A stretch of DNA of 64,000 bases from Pseudomonas sp. BP8 (GCF_017875955.1 NZ_JAGINK010000001.1:5861501-5925500), one strand, 5' to 3'. Shown: positions 12,932 through 22,024, numbered from the stretch's first letter. Translations and numbers: made by a program. The notes: generated by a model from the sequence alone, not told the origin.

Positions 12932-12960
12932 CGCCCGCCCGCAGCCACTGCGGGCGGGCG
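12932..12960 (+). terminator. GC-rich hairpin between leuS and lptE
   Basis: A perfect 13-bp stem (CGCCCGCCCGCAG paired with CTGCGGGCGGGCG) with a 3-nt loop lies 6 nt after the leuS stop. No T-run follows, so it is more likely an mRNA-stabilising or partially attenuating element than a full terminator. Confidence 0.5.
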
Positions 12961-12986
12961 GAATCGGCCCACAAGGGAGCTACAAC

Positions 12987-13592
12987 ATGATCAAACGCAA
13001 TCTGCTGGTAATGGGCCTGGCCGTCATGCTCAGCGCCTGCGGTTTCCAGTTGCGCGGCACCGGCACCACCGAGTTGAGCATCAAGGAACTGGATGTCAGC
13101 GCGCGTAATGCCTATGGCCAGACCGTCATCCAGCTGCGCGACGTCCTGCAGAACAGCGGCGTCGATGTGCACAGCGGTGCGCCGTACCGCCTGGTGCTGA
13201 CCAACGAGCAAGAAAACTCGCGCGCCGCGACCTACACCGGTGGCAGCCGCTCGGCCGAGTATGAGCTGACCACGGTGCTCAACTACAGCATCCTCGGCTT
13301 GAACGACTTGCCACTGCTCAGCGACAAGCTGGAAGTGCGCAAAACCTACGTGCAAGACGGTGGCAACATGACCGGCTCCGACCAGAACGGCCTGCAGGTT
13401 CGCGAAGAGCTGCGCCGCGAACTGGTTCAGGGCATGGTCGTGCGCCTGCAGATGCTCAGCCCGGCACAGCTTGATGAGCTGCAGAGCAAGGCCGAGCAGC
13501 GTGCCAAGGCTGAAGCCCAAGCGGCTGAAGCGGCCCAGCGCTATCGCGACGAAACCCCTCAGCAATCGCCTATGGAAGTACCGGGCCAGTAA
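12987..13592 (+). CDS. lptE: LPS-assembly lipoprotein LptE
   Basis: Outer-membrane lipoprotein that plugs the LptD barrel and helps insert lipopolysaccharide. The 201-residue product has a lipoprotein signal (MIKRNLLVMGLAVMLSAC, lipid-modified Cys 18), then 'GFQLRGTG', typical of LptE/RlpB. The last 35 residues are a charged Ala/Gln/Glu helix ('SKAEQRAKAEAQAAEAAQRY') longer than in E. coli. GGAG precedes the ATG. It lies between leuS and holA, the conserved order. Confidence 0.93.
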   Translation: MIKRNLLVMGLAVMLSACGFQLRGTGTTELSIKELDVSARNAYGQTVIQLRDVLQNSGVDVHSGAPYRLVLTNEQENSRAATYTGGSRSAEYELTTVLNYSILGLNDLPLLSDKLEVRKTYVQDGGNMTGSDQNGLQVREELRRELVQGMVVRLQMLSPAQLDELQSKAEQRAKAEAQAAEAAQRYRDETPQQSPMEVPGQ

Positions 13593-13600
13593 GCCCGGTC

Positions 13601-13621
13601 GGGGCACCGCGACGGTGCCCC
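13601..13621 (+). terminator. Hairpin between lptE and holA
   Basis: GGGGCACCG and CGGTGCCCC form a perfect 9-bp stem around CGA, 11 nt before the holA ATG. The holA start has no clear Shine-Dalgarno motif, so this structure could limit or shape holA translation. No T-run follows. Confidence 0.45.
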
Positions 13622-13631
13622 GCCTCTTCTC

Positions 13632-14669
13632 ATGAAGCTCGCTCCCGCCCAACTCAACAAGCACCTGCAAGGCGCTCTGGCACCCGTCTACGTGGTCAGC
13701 GGTGATGACCCGCTACTGTGTCAGGAAGCTGCCGACGCCATTCGCGCTGCTGCCCGCCAACAGGGCTTCGATGAGCGCCAGGTGTTCAGTGCCGATGCCA
13801 ATTTCGACTGGGGCAGCCTGCTCCAGGCCGGTGCCAGCCTGTCGCTGTTCGCCCAGCGGCGTCTGCTTGAGCTGCGCCTGCCTTCGGGCAAGCCGGGCGA
13901 CAAGGGCGCGGCGGCGCTGATCGAATACTGTGCCAAGCCCGCTGAAGACACCCTGTTGTTGATCAGCCTGCCCAAGCTCGATGGCAGCGCGCAGAAAACC
14001 AAGTGGGGCAAGGCGCTGGTCGAAGGCAGTCACTGTCAGTTCATCCAGATCTGGCCGGTCGATGCCCAGCAATTGCCGCAGTGGATCAACCAGCGCCTGG
14101 CCCAGGCAGGGCTGTCGGCCCAGCGTGATGCAGTCGATCTGATTGCTGCTCGGGTCGAGGGCAACCTGCTGGCGGCTGCCCAGGAAATCGAAAAGCTCAA
14201 GCTGCTTGCCGAAGGTAATCAGATCACCGTCGAGACGGTACAGGGGGCGGTGGCCGACAGCGCCCGCTTCGACGTGTTCGGCCTGGTCGATGCGATCCTC
14301 AAGGGTGAAGCGGCACATGCGCTGCGCATGCTCGAAGGGCTGCGCGGCGAAGGTGTCGAGCCACCGGTGATCCTCTGGGCGCTGGCCCGGGAGCTGCGTT
14401 TGCTGGCGGGGATTGCCCAGCAGTTCAGCCAGGGCATTCCGTTGGACAAAGCGTTCAGCCAGGCGCGGCCGCCGGTGTGGGACAAGCGTAGGCCGCTGGT
14501 CAGTAAAGCCCTGCAACGGCTCTCGGCACAACGCTGGGCGCAGTTGCTCCAGGATGCCCAGCGGATCGATGCGCAGATCAAGGGCCAGGCCGAAGGCTCG
14601 CCGTGGACCAGCCTGGCGCGGTTGGCGTTGTTGATGGCTGGGCAGCGCTTGGCATTGCCCTCGCAGTAG
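13632..14669 (+). CDS. holA: DNA polymerase III subunit delta
   Basis: Clamp-loader wrench subunit that opens the beta clamp. The 345-residue length fits the family. N-terminal 'MKLAPAQLNKHLQGALAPVY' and 'VVSGDDPLLCQEAADAIRAA' match HolA, and the C-terminal collar-domain helices include 'ILWALARELRLL' and 'PWTSLARLALLMAGQRLA'. It follows lptE with a hairpin between. Confidence 0.94.
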   Translation: MKLAPAQLNKHLQGALAPVYVVSGDDPLLCQEAADAIRAAARQQGFDERQVFSADANFDWGSLLQAGASLSLFAQRRLLELRLPSGKPGDKGAAALIEYCAKPAEDTLLLISLPKLDGSAQKTKWGKALVEGSHCQFIQIWPVDAQQLPQWINQRLAQAGLSAQRDAVDLIAARVEGNLLAAAQEIEKLKLLAEGNQITVETVQGAVADSARFDVFGLVDAILKGEAAHALRMLEGLRGEGVEPPVILWALARELRLLAGIAQQFSQGIPLDKAFSQARPPVWDKRRPLVSKALQRLSAQRWAQLLQDAQRIDAQIKGQAEGSPWTSLARLALLMAGQRLALPSQ

Positions 14670-14680
14670 GGCTGAAAGAT

Positions 14681-14725
14681 TGGGGGCGCTTCGCACCCCT
14701 TTCGCGACACAAGGCCGCTCCCACA
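14681..14725. repeat. Single REP element of the second class
   Basis: 'CCTTTCGCGACACAAGGCC' followed by GCTCCCACA (14698-14725), preceded by a small hairpin (GGGGGCG...CGCACCCC). The same type occurs at 20822-20920 and 62278. It lies after holA. Confidence 0.7.
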
Positions 14726-14846
14726 GTAGTTCGGCGTAAACCGTTCCCTTGTGTCGCTCTTGCGATACACACAATCAATTGGCCCTCACCCGAGCCTGGT
14801 CTTACAGTGCGCCCCGTTACCCAGCCACCCCAACGGGAATCCCAGC

Positions 14847-15011
14847 ATGAGCAAAAAGCCGAAAAAGCACGGCCCCAACAAGGCCAAGTCGATTGTCGCC
14901 CAGCCCTTGTTCCGCAGCCGCCAGGAACAGCCAGACAAGGGCAAAGGCAGCTACCGCCGCGAAGCCTTCCAATCGAGAGATTGGGAGGCTTCTTACTTTT
15001 TGGCCGCATGA
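14847..15011 (+). CDS. arfA: Alternative ribosome-rescue factor ArfA
   Basis: Small cytosolic factor that recruits release factor 2 to ribosomes stalled on mRNAs without a stop codon, as a backup to tmRNA. The full frame encodes 54 residues. Family marks are 'AKSIVAQPLFRSRQEQ', 'KGKGSYRRE' and 'WEAS'. A 14-bp stem-loop inside the coding sequence (14961-14992) followed by a T-rich stretch precedes the stop codon. In E. coli the equivalent hairpin yields non-stop arfA mRNA, so that the protein accumulates only when tmRNA is failing. The active product here would end near the hairpin, around residues 40-48. Confidence 0.88.
   Translation: MSKKPKKHGPNKAKSIVAQPLFRSRQEQPDKGKGSYRREAFQSRDWEASYFLAA
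14961..15001 (+). terminator. Intragenic hairpin/terminator in arfA
   Basis: GAAGCCTTCCAATC pairs with GATTGGGAGGCTTC across a GAGA loop (one G-T pair) and is followed by TTACTTTTT. It lies before the arfA stop codon at 15009, as expected for the self-made non-stop message of this family. Confidence 0.85.
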
Positions 15012-15072
15012 AAGCAACAAAAGCGCAGGCATGGTATGGTCGGCATCTGACCTGTAATTCCTGGATCTGTGC

Positions 15073-16389
15073 ATGCTCTTCAGTCTGTTCCCACGCTGGC
15101 AACCCCGCCAGCTGATCGCGGCCTCCAGCCTCATCCTGCTTGTCGCCTGCGCGGAAAAACCCACCGCTGCCGACGCCCTGCCGCTGGCGCCTGCCCAGCC
15201 CGCTCCGGTTGTGACCCTGCCGGTCAGCACGCCCGACGTCAGCACTGAAATCCAGCCCCTGCAGACCTTCGCCCAATGGCAGGCGGGTTTCCGTCAACAA
15301 GCCCTGCAAGCCGGGATCAGCGCCAGCCTGTTCGACCGCGCGTTTGTTGGCGTCACGCCAGACATGGACGTGATCAAGGCCGATCGCAGCCAACCCGAGT
15401 TCAGCCGCCCGGTATGGGAATACCTTGAGGGTGCCCTGTCGCCACTGCGCGTGCGCAATGGCAAAAAACTCCTCGAGCAGAATGCCGAGCTGCTTTCACG
15501 CCTCGAACAGCGCTATGGCGTCGACCGCCAGGTGCTGGTTTCGGTGTGGGGCATGGAAAGCAACTTCGGCCAGTTCCAGGGCAGCAAATCGGTGATCCGT
15601 TCGCTGGCCACCTTGGCCTATGAAGGGCGCCGGCCACAATTTGCCCAAGACCAACTGATCGCGGCGTTGCAGATCCTGCAAAACGGCGATATCCAGCCCG
15701 AGGCCATGCGCGGCTCGTGGGCCGGGGCCATGGGCCAGACCCAGTTCATCCCGACCACCTACAACACCCACGCGGTGGATTTCGATGGCGACGGCCGCCG
15801 CGATATCTGGAACAGCACCGCTGACGCCCTGGCCTCCACTGCGCACTACCTGCAGAGTTCGGGCTGGAAGCGCGGTCAACCGTGGGGCTTCGAAGTCCAG
15901 GTACCGGCCGGTTTCGATTACTGGATCGCCGATGGCGCGCAACGCAAGACAGTCAGCGAATGGCTGCAACTGGGCGTGAAGCTGCCTAACGGCACGCAAC
16001 TGCCGGCCGGCAGCAATCAACTGTCCGCCGCCCTGCTGCTGCCTGCTGGTGCTCGCGGCCCGGCCTTCCTGGTGCTGGATAACTTCCGCGCGATCCTCAA
16101 GTACAACAACTCGTCGTCGTACGCGTTGGCGGTAAGCTTGCTCGGTGACCGCTTCTCGGGCTGGGGTTTCATTGCCGGCAGTTGGCCCAAGGAAGACCTG
16201 CCGCTTAGTCGCAGCGAGCGCATCGAGCTGCAGAACCTGCTCAATGCCAGTGGCCATGAAGCGGGTAATGCCGACGGGATCATTGGTGCCAACACGCGCA
16301 AGGCGATCCGCAATGCCCAGCAGGCGCAGGGGATGCCGGCCGATGGCTATCCGACACACAAGCTGCTGGATGGCTTGCGTCAGCGTTGA
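15073..16389 (+). CDS. Lytic murein transglycosylase (MltB-like) with peptidoglycan-binding domain
   Basis: Cleaves the MurNAc-GlcNAc bond of peptidoglycan, releasing 1,6-anhydro ends. The 438 residues start with a lipoprotein-like signal (LIAASSLILLVAC). The transglycosylase domain follows, with catalytic Glu in 'VWGMESNFGQFQG' (near 160), 'GAMGQTQFIPTTY' and 'DFDGDGRRDIWNS'. A C-terminal peptidoglycan-binding domain reads 'GIIGANTRKAIRNAQQAQGMPADGYP' (named by its ends). It is a paralogue of mltB at 22024-23034, which lacks the C-terminal binding domain. Confidence 0.9.
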   Translation: MLFSLFPRWQPRQLIAASSLILLVACAEKPTAADALPLAPAQPAPVVTLPVSTPDVSTEIQPLQTFAQWQAGFRQQALQAGISASLFDRAFVGVTPDMDVIKADRSQPEFSRPVWEYLEGALSPLRVRNGKKLLEQNAELLSRLEQRYGVDRQVLVSVWGMESNFGQFQGSKSVIRSLATLAYEGRRPQFAQDQLIAALQILQNGDIQPEAMRGSWAGAMGQTQFIPTTYNTHAVDFDGDGRRDIWNSTADALASTAHYLQSSGWKRGQPWGFEVQVPAGFDYWIADGAQRKTVSEWLQLGVKLPNGTQLPAGSNQLSAALLLPAGARGPAFLVLDNFRAILKYNNSSSYALAVSLLGDRFSGWGFIAGSWPKEDLPLSRSERIELQNLLNASGHEAGNADGIIGANTRKAIRNAQQAQGMPADGYPTHKLLDGLRQR

Positions 16390-16482
16390 TCTTGGCAGAG
16401 AACAAAGCGCGTAACGGCGCCGCATGACGCATATCGTGTAGGCAACCGGCCCAGCCGGTGCCATACGCCACTGTGGCTGGGC

Positions 16483-16516
16483 TGGCCTCTTCGCGGGGCA
16501 AGCCCGCTCCTACAGG
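16483..16516. repeat. Single REP element
   Basis: 'GGCCTCTTCGCGGGGCAAGC' followed by CCGCTCCTACAGGG. It lies between the convergent transglycosylase and ldcA genes. An upstream 'GGCCCAGCC...GGCTGGGCTGG' stretch could pair within the same spacer. Confidence 0.8.
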
Positions 16517-16528
16517 GTATGCGGCGCG

Positions 16529-17479
16529 CTACGGGCTTGGTGCTGCTTTGAACAACCCTTGCTCGAGCACCAACCGCTGCCCTTCACTGTCCAGGCGCAC
16601 CCGTGCGCCAAGCGGCAGGCATACGTTCGGATCACAATGGCCACTGCGCCAGCCGGCTAGCACCGGTACGTCCAACGGGCCAAAGATGTCCTGCAGCAAT
16701 GGCGTCATCGCTGCCACGGTAATCCCGGCAAAATCCCCTACCAGCACCCCGCGCACGCCATCCAGCTTGCCGGCCAGACGCAACTGGGTCAGCAGCCGGT
16801 CGACCCGGAACAGCGGCTCGTTGACGTCTTCGATAAACAGGATGCTGTCCTGAGTCTCGACCTCGGCCAACGTGCCGATGGTCGCGCCGAGCAAGGACAA
16901 ATTGCCGCCGACCAACTGCCCACTGGCAACGCCAGGCACTACCGTGGTCAGTGGGTACGCCGCTGGGTGCACGATTTCAGCGCCCTGCCCCAGCCGACCA
17001 CTCAACTGCGCCAACAACGAACTGAGGGTCGGCTCCTGCTTGTCGCCTAACAGATCGGCATTGAGCATGCCGCCATGGAAAGTCACCATACCAAGGTGCC
17101 GATTGATCGCCGTATGCAGCGCGGTGATGTCGCTGTAGCCAATCAGCGGCTTGGGGTGCCGAGCGATCAGCTCGAAGTCGAGCCCATCAAGCAGGCGCAT
17201 GCTGCCATAACCGCCACGCATGCACAGGATGGCGTCTACCTGGGGGTCGGCAAAGGCCGCGTGCAGGTCATCCAGGCGCTGTTGGTCGGAACCTGCCAGG
17301 TAGCCCTGAGCCTCAGCCACACCGGGATAGATACGGCACTGGTAACCGCGCGCGGCAAACCACTGGCGGACACTTTCCGGGTCAAGCCGCGCCGGCCCGG
17401 CTGGCGCGATAATGGCAAAGCAGGCATGGGCCGGTAGCGGCTTGGGCAATGCTCCAGCCAGGTTTTGAAGATGTTCCAT
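16529..17479 (-). CDS. ldcA: LD-carboxypeptidase (murein tetrapeptide carboxypeptidase)
   Basis: Removes the terminal D-Ala from recycled murein tetrapeptides in the cytoplasm (peptidase family S66). The 316 residues include 'FAIIAPAGPARLDPESV', the nucleophile-elbow region 'ILCMRGGYGSMRLLDGLD' (catalytic Ser in GGYGS), 'LIGYSDITALH' and the C-terminal 'HCDPNVCLPLGARVRLD'. The start at 17479 (MEHLQNLAGALPKPL) is chosen over an open frame extending to 17692, which crosses the lipA terminator. It lies downstream of lipA on the same strand but is separated by a terminator. Confidence 0.92.
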   Translation of the reverse strand: MEHLQNLAGALPKPLPAHACFAIIAPAGPARLDPESVRQWFAARGYQCRIYPGVAEAQGYLAGSDQQRLDDLHAAFADPQVDAILCMRGGYGSMRLLDGLDFELIARHPKPLIGYSDITALHTAINRHLGMVTFHGGMLNADLLGDKQEPTLSSLLAQLSGRLGQGAEIVHPAAYPLTTVVPGVASGQLVGGNLSLLGATIGTLAEVETQDSILFIEDVNEPLFRVDRLLTQLRLAGKLDGVRGVLVGDFAGITVAAMTPLLQDIFGPLDVPVLAGWRSGHCDPNVCLPLGARVRLDSEGQRLVLEQGLFKAAPSP

Positions 17480-17500
17480 CAAGCAACTCCCTCTCCAAAC

Positions 17501-17537
17501 AAAAATGCCGATGGCACCTTTCGGCACGCATCGGCAT
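17501..17537 (-). terminator. Rho-independent terminator after lipA
   Basis: Read on the minus strand, ATGCCGATG pairs with CATCGGCAT around a 15-nt loop and is followed by TTTTT. It lies 18 nt after the lipA stop. Confidence 0.75.
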
Positions 17538-17555
17538 GTGTCCTTCAGATCAGGC

Positions 17556-18572
17556 TCAGAGCTTGATCTTGGCTTCGTGCGCCTGCTGGTCAGCATGGTA
17601 GGACGAACGCACCAGCGGGCCGGATGCGACGTTCTTGAAGCCCATCTTGTAGCCTTCTTCGGCAAACCAGGCGAAGGTGTCCGGGTGGACAAAACGCTGC
17701 ACCGGCAGGTGGCTACGCGACGGCTGCAGGTACTGGCCGAGGGTGAGCATGTCGATGTTGTGCTCGCGCATGCGCTGCATCACTTCGATGACTTCCTCGT
17801 CGGTCTCGCCCAGCCCCAGCATCAAGCCGGACTTGGTCGGTACGTGCGGGACCATCTGCTTGAACTTCTCGAGCAGGTCCAGCGACCAGTCGTAGTCCGA
17901 GCCCGGACGCGCAGCCTTGTACAGGCGCGGCACGGTTTCCAGGTTGTGGTTGAACACATCTGGCGGCTCTTGAGCGGTGATCGCCAAAGCCACGTCCATG
18001 CGCCCGCGGTAGTCCGGCACCAGGGTTTCCAGCTGCACACCCGGGGACAGCTTGCGGATTTCCCGCAGGCAGTCGGCAAAGTGCTGGGCACCGCCGTCGC
18101 GCAGGTCGTCACGGTCGACCGAGGTGATCACCACGTACTTCAGGCGCAGGTCGGCAATGGCCACGGCCAGGTTATGCGGCTCGTCGGCATCCAGCGCCTT
18201 CGGCCGGCCATGGCCGACGTCGCAGAACGGGCAGCGACGGGTACAGATGTCGCCCATGATCATGAAGGTGGCGGTACCACCGGAGAAGCACTCGCCCAGG
18301 TTCGGGCAGGACGCCTCTTCACACACGCTGTGCAGCTTGTGCTTGCGCAGCAGTTGCTTGATACGGTCGACTTCCGGCGACACCGGGATACGCACGCGGA
18401 TCCAGTCAGGCTTCTTCGGCAGTTCGTCAGTCGGGATGATCTTTACCGGGATGCGCGCCACCTTGTCGGCGCCACGCAGTTTTACCCCAGCTTCCACCTT
18501 CTTCGGCGCAGCGCGCGGGGTGACATCCTGGGTAGAGATCAGGTTCGGCACGGCTTCTTGCACAATTGTCAT
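17556..18572 (-). CDS. lipA: Lipoyl synthase
   Basis: Radical-SAM enzyme that inserts two sulfurs into octanoyl groups on lipoyl domains. The 338 residues hold both iron-sulfur clusters: auxiliary cluster Cys in '[15 protein letters not shown]', and the radical SAM CxxxCxxC in '[13 protein letters not shown]'. The C-terminal Ser of '[15 protein letters not shown]' is the family's RSSY motif. It starts 2 nt after lipB ends, in the ybeD-lipB-lipA operon. Confidence 0.98.
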   Translation of the reverse strand: MTIVQEAVPNLISTQDVTPRAAPKKVEAGVKLRGADKVARIPVKIIPTDELPKKPDWIRVRIPVSPEVDRIKQLLRKHKLHSVCEEASCPNLGECFSGGTATFMIMGDICTRRCPFCDVGHGRPKALDADEPHNLAVAIADLRLKYVVITSVDRDDLRDGGAQHFADCLREIRKLSPGVQLETLVPDYRGRMDVALAITAQEPPDVFNHNLETVPRLYKAARPGSDYDWSLDLLEKFKQMVPHVPTKSGLMLGLGETDEEVIEVMQRMREHNIDMLTLGQYLQPSRSHLPVQRFVHPDTFAWFAEEGYKMGFKNVASGPLVRSSYHADQQAHEAKIKL

Positions 18573-18574
18573 AT

Positions 18575-19222
18575 TCAGTCGATTCCGCCCATGAGGGTCG
18601 TCTGCTCAGCATAGTCGAGGTGCTTGACCAGCTGTCCGCGCAGCCTTGTCCTGACCTCGTTGAGTTCGATCGGACCTGCCAAGTCACGCAGCTGGGTCAT
18701 CGCCAGCCCCGCATACCCGCAGGGATTGATTCGGCGGAATGGCGCGAGGTCCATGTCCACGTTCAAGGCAAGGCCGTGGAACGAACGGCCATGACGGATT
18801 CGCAGGCCGAGCGAGGCGATTTTCGCCCCATCGACATAAACTCCGGGTGCATCGGGCTTGGCCGCGGCCTGGACGTCGTAGCTGGCAAGCAGCTCGATCA
18901 GGCTGCGCTCGATCCGGCTGACCAGTTCGCGCACACCAAAGCCAAGCCGACGCACATCCAGCAACAGATAAGCCACCAGTTGCCCGGGACCATGGTAGGT
19001 CACCTGGCCGCCGCGGTCGCTCTGCACCACCGGGATGTCGCCCGGTACCAGCAAGTGCTCGGCCTTGCCGGCTTGGCCCTGGGTAAACACTGCGGGGTGT
19101 TCGACCAGCCAGATTTCATCCTGGCTGTCCGGGCCACGTTGCTCGGTAAAGCGACGCATAGCCTCCAGCACCGGTTCATAGGGCTGCAGGCCAAGATCGC
19201 GAACACCGAGGCAAGCGGGCAT
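18575..19222 (-). CDS. lipB: Octanoyl-ACP:protein N-octanoyltransferase
   Basis: Transfers octanoyl from acyl carrier protein to the lipoyl-domain lysine, supplying the LipA substrate. The 215 residues carry '[19 protein letters not shown]', '[22 protein letters not shown]' (named by its ends), and the catalytic Cys region '[13 protein letters not shown]' with the lysine in '[20 protein letters not shown]'. The start ATG shares one base with the ybeD stop (TGATG). Confidence 0.97.
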   Translation of the reverse strand: MPACLGVRDLGLQPYEPVLEAMRRFTEQRGPDSQDEIWLVEHPAVFTQGQAGKAEHLLVPGDIPVVQSDRGGQVTYHGPGQLVAYLLLDVRRLGFGVRELVSRIERSLIELLASYDVQAAAKPDAPGVYVDGAKIASLGLRIRHGRSFHGLALNVDMDLAPFRRINPCGYAGLAMTQLRDLAGPIELNEVRTRLRGQLVKHLDYAEQTTLMGGID

Positions 19223-19497
19223 CAGAGCACCATTTTCACAATGCCGGTAGCGCGCAGGGCACTGTTGATATCGTGTAGCTGGTCTTCGCTGGTGGCAACG
19301 ATGTGCAGTTGCACCGTGGTGTACTTGCCTTCCTTGCTTTGGCGCTCGGCCAAGGTCGTCATGTCGACGTCGGCATGTTTCTTGAGGATCTCGATTACCG
19401 TGTCACGGAAATTGACCACGGTATCGCCGATCACCTTGATCGGATAATCGGCGCAGGGGAATTCGATCTTGTGCGACTTGACGTCAGGTTCGCTCAT
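19222..19497 (-). CDS. ybeD: DUF493 family protein YbeD
   Basis: A 91-residue ferredoxin-like-fold protein (ACT-like), always near lipB in gammaproteobacteria. A regulatory role towards lipoate synthesis has been proposed, but no function is established. Landmarks are '[17 protein letters not shown]' and the C-terminal '[12 protein letters not shown]'. First gene of the ybeD-lipB-lipA operon and translationally overlapped with lipB. Confidence 0.92.
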   Translation of the reverse strand: MSEPDVKSHKIEFPCADYPIKVIGDTVVNFRDTVIEILKKHADVDMTTLAERQSKEGKYTTVQLHIVATSEDQLHDINSALRATGIVKMVL

Positions 19498-19524
19498 GGC
19501 GGAAACGGCCTCGTAAGCCGTGGC

Positions 19525-19558
19525 AACAACAACGCTCCCGCGTCAGTGAGCGGGAGCG
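19525..19558 (-). terminator. Terminator after dacA
   Basis: On the minus strand a perfect 9-bp stem (CGCTCCCGC / GCGGGAGCG) is followed by TTGTTGTT. It lies between dacA and ybeD. Confidence 0.6.
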
Positions 19559-19573
19559 TGGCAGGTCACGTTA

Positions 19574-20734
19574 TCAGTTGAACAACCCGTAGAAGAATAG
19601 ACGAATGCTATCCCACATACGGCGGAAGAAACCACCTTCCTCGACGCCGTCGAGGGCGATGAGGTCTGCACTGTGGACCACTTTCTCGTCCAGTTTGACT
19701 TCCACTTTACCGATCACGTCACCTTTGGCGATGGGCGCGGTCAGCTGCGGGTTCATGGTCATCGAAGCAGCCAGGCGCTTCAATTGGCCTTTAGGCATGG
19801 TCATGGTCAGGTCGTTGGCCAGGCCCGCCTTGACTTGGCTGGTGGCGCCTTTCCAGACCGGGGCCTGAGCCAGCTCGGTGCCCTTCTGGTAGAAGGTCTG
19901 GGTTTCGAAGAAGCGGAAACCGTAGGTCAGCAGCTTCTGCGTTTCGGCAGCGCGGGACTGCTCGCTGTTGGTGCCGAACACCACGGCGATCAGACGCTGA
20001 CCGTCGCGCACGGCGGAGGCGACCATGCAGTAGCCGGCTTCGTCGGTGTGGCCGGTCTTCAGGCCATCGACGGTCTTGTCACGCCACAGCAGCAGGTTGC
20101 GGTTGGGCTGCTTGATGTTGTTCCAGTAGAACTCTTTTTGCGAGTAGATCGCGTAGTGCGCCGGATCTTCGTCGATGATCGCGCGGGCCAGCAAGGCCAT
20201 GTCATGAGCCGACGAGTAATGCTCTGGGTTCGGCAGGCCGGTCGGGTTCATGAAGTGGCTGTTGCTCATGCCGAGGTCGGCAGCCGTCTTGTTCATCATG
20301 TCGGCGAAGGCGTCTTCGCTACCGGCGATGTGCTCGGAGAGCGCCACCGAAGCATCGTTGCCCGACTGGATGATGATGCCGTGCAGCAGGTCGCTGACAG
20401 TGACCTGGCTGCCGACCTTGATGAACATGCGCGAACCACCGGTGCGCCAGGCGTTTTCGCTGACGGTGACCGGGTCGTTCTCGCCGATCTGGCCACGACG
20501 GATATCCAGGGTGGCGATGTAGGCGGTCATCAGCTTGGTCAGGCTGGCTGGCGGCAGGCGCTCGTCACCGTTGTTCTCGACCAGCACGTTGCCGCTGGAC
20601 GCGTCCATGAGTACGTAGGACTTGGCTGCCAACTGCGGCGGCGATGGCATCATCTGCTCCGCTGCGAAGGCAGCGGGAGTGATCATCAGCAGTACGGGCA
20701 GGCAAAGTCGTTTGGCAAGGTTGGTGATGTTCAT
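19574..20734 (-). CDS. dacA: D-alanyl-D-alanine carboxypeptidase (PBP5/6 type)
   Basis: Trims the terminal D-Ala from pentapeptide stems in the periplasm. The 386 residues have a signal peptide (LCLPVLLMITPAAFA), the three penicillin-binding motifs SxxK ('ASLTKLMTAY'), SGN ('QSGNDASVAL') and KTG ('GLKTGHTDEAGYC'), a beta-rich C-terminal domain and an amphipathic C-terminal anchor ('MWDSIRLFFYGLFN'). The start at 20734 gives the signal peptide directly; the frame is open to 20785 but those 17 residues look non-native. Confidence 0.96.
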   Translation of the reverse strand: MNITNLAKRLCLPVLLMITPAAFAAEQMMPSPPQLAAKSYVLMDASSGNVLVENNGDERLPPASLTKLMTAYIATLDIRRGQIGENDPVTVSENAWRTGGSRMFIKVGSQVTVSDLLHGIIIQSGNDASVALSEHIAGSEDAFADMMNKTAADLGMSNSHFMNPTGLPNPEHYSSAHDMALLARAIIDEDPAHYAIYSQKEFYWNNIKQPNRNLLLWRDKTVDGLKTGHTDEAGYCMVASAVRDGQRLIAVVFGTNSEQSRAAETQKLLTYGFRFFETQTFYQKGTELAQAPVWKGATSQVKAGLANDLTMTMPKGQLKRLAASMTMNPQLTAPIAKGDVIGKVEVKLDEKVVHSADLIALDGVEEGGFFRRMWDSIRLFFYGLFN

Positions 20735-20809
20735 CCGTCTCTCGAAAATCGCTAATGGTCTGATGTTCCGTGGGCCGAGGCCCAACGCCCAGTCAGTCTA
20801 ATTTTTGGG

Positions 20810-20925
20810 GCTGCTGCGCAGCCCTTTCGCGACACAAGGCCGCTCCCACAATGTCCGCGTACACCGCGAAATCATTGACCGACTCGGGCCCTGTGGGAGC
20901 GGCCTTGCGTCGCGAAAGGGCCGCA
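20810..20925. repeat. Inverted pair of second-class REP elements
   Basis: 'CCCTTTCGCGACACAAGGCC' plus GCTCCCACA (20822-20850) faces 'CTGTGGGAGCGGCCTTGCGT' plus CGCGAAAGGG (20891-20920). The pair fills most of the 288-bp gap between rlpA and dacA, both on the minus strand. Confidence 0.85.
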
Positions 20926-21022
20926 ACGCGGCCCTCTGTCCAGGCCTATGGCCTGCCGGGCAAAACAGCCATTGTACATGGCAGAGCCCACCAATTCATG
21001 ACAAAACCGACAGTTCCGTCGA

Positions 21023-22024
21023 TCAATCCGTGACCAGCTTGGCCTGGCCCAAATTGGCCATGCGCACGCTGTCCTGGGTCTGCTGCACTTCGCCCTGGCT
21101 GCTCATCGGCCCCAGGCGCACACGGTGCAGGGTCTGCTGGTTACGCACGATGGAGCTGATGAATACCGGCGCGCTGACCATGGTGCTCAACTTCGAACGC
21201 AACAGCTCGGCCGCATCCGGATTGGCGAACGCGCCAACCTGCAGGAACATCCCGCCGCTGTTGCTCGGCACACTGTTGCTGGCGATCTGCACCGGTACCA
21301 CCGCGGCAGCATGCTGCTGCGCCGGCGGCGTCCACTGCTCGACCTTGCCGGTGCTCGCCGGCAGGGTCTGGGTCTGGGCGACTTGCGGCTCCTTGAGCAC
21401 CAGCGGCGCTGGCTGGCCGCGCTGGGCCCACCACTGCTGCGGGTCGATGCCCTCGACGCGAACGTGGGCCGTGCCGGTTTCGGCGTAGCCGAGCTTCTTC
21501 GCGGCAGCGTAGGACAGGTCGATGATGCGGTCCGAGTAGAACGGGCCGCGGTCGTTGACCCGCAGGACCACGCTGCGGCCGTTGGCCAGGTTGGTCACCC
21601 GCACGTAGGCTGGCAGCGGCAAGGTCTTGTGCGCCGCGCTCATGCCGTACAAGTCGTAGAGCTCGCCGTTGGCGGTGTTCTGGCCGTGGAACTTGGTGCC
21701 GTACCAGGAGGCGGTACCTTCGGCGCGGTAGTTGCGCGAATCCTGGATCGGATAGTAGGTCTTGCCCAGGACTGTGTACGGGTTGGCCTTGTAGTTACCT
21801 GTGTGCACGGTTGGCGTAGCATCGGGGATCTTGTTGACATCCACATCCCACCACGGCGCGCCGTCTTTGTGCGCACGGTTGATGTCCAGCCCAGGCTGCG
21901 AGCGCACTACGTTGCCGCTTTTCTGGGTCGACGCCGGCCGATTCGACGAGCAACTGGCCAAAACCAGGCTTACCGCGACGCAGGTCAGCAGCTTGAAAGT
22001 GTTAGAGCAAACCAATACGCGCAT
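21023..22024 (-). CDS. rlpA: Septal-ring lytic transglycosylase RlpA with SPOR domain
   Basis: Outer-membrane lipoprotein that in P. aeruginosa cleaves denuded glycan strands at the division site. The 333 residues have a lipobox (VSLVLASC), a double-psi-beta-barrel with 'AEGTASWYGTKFHGQNTANG' and 'VLRVNDRGPFYSDRIIDLS', a Pro/Gln/Ala-rich linker, and a C-terminal SPOR domain ('MFLQVGAFANPDAAELL'). The catalytic Asp of 'RVNDRGP' and His of 'GTKFHG' are present. Its start overlaps the mltB stop (TAATG). Confidence 0.95.
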   Translation of the reverse strand: MRVLVCSNTFKLLTCVAVSLVLASCSSNRPASTQKSGNVVRSQPGLDINRAHKDGAPWWDVDVNKIPDATPTVHTGNYKANPYTVLGKTYYPIQDSRNYRAEGTASWYGTKFHGQNTANGELYDLYGMSAAHKTLPLPAYVRVTNLANGRSVVLRVNDRGPFYSDRIIDLSYAAAKKLGYAETGTAHVRVEGIDPQQWWAQRGQPAPLVLKEPQVAQTQTLPASTGKVEQWTPPAQQHAAAVVPVQIASNSVPSNSGGMFLQVGAFANPDAAELLRSKLSTMVSAPVFISSIVRNQQTLHRVRLGPMSSQGEVQQTQDSVRMANLGQAKLVTD

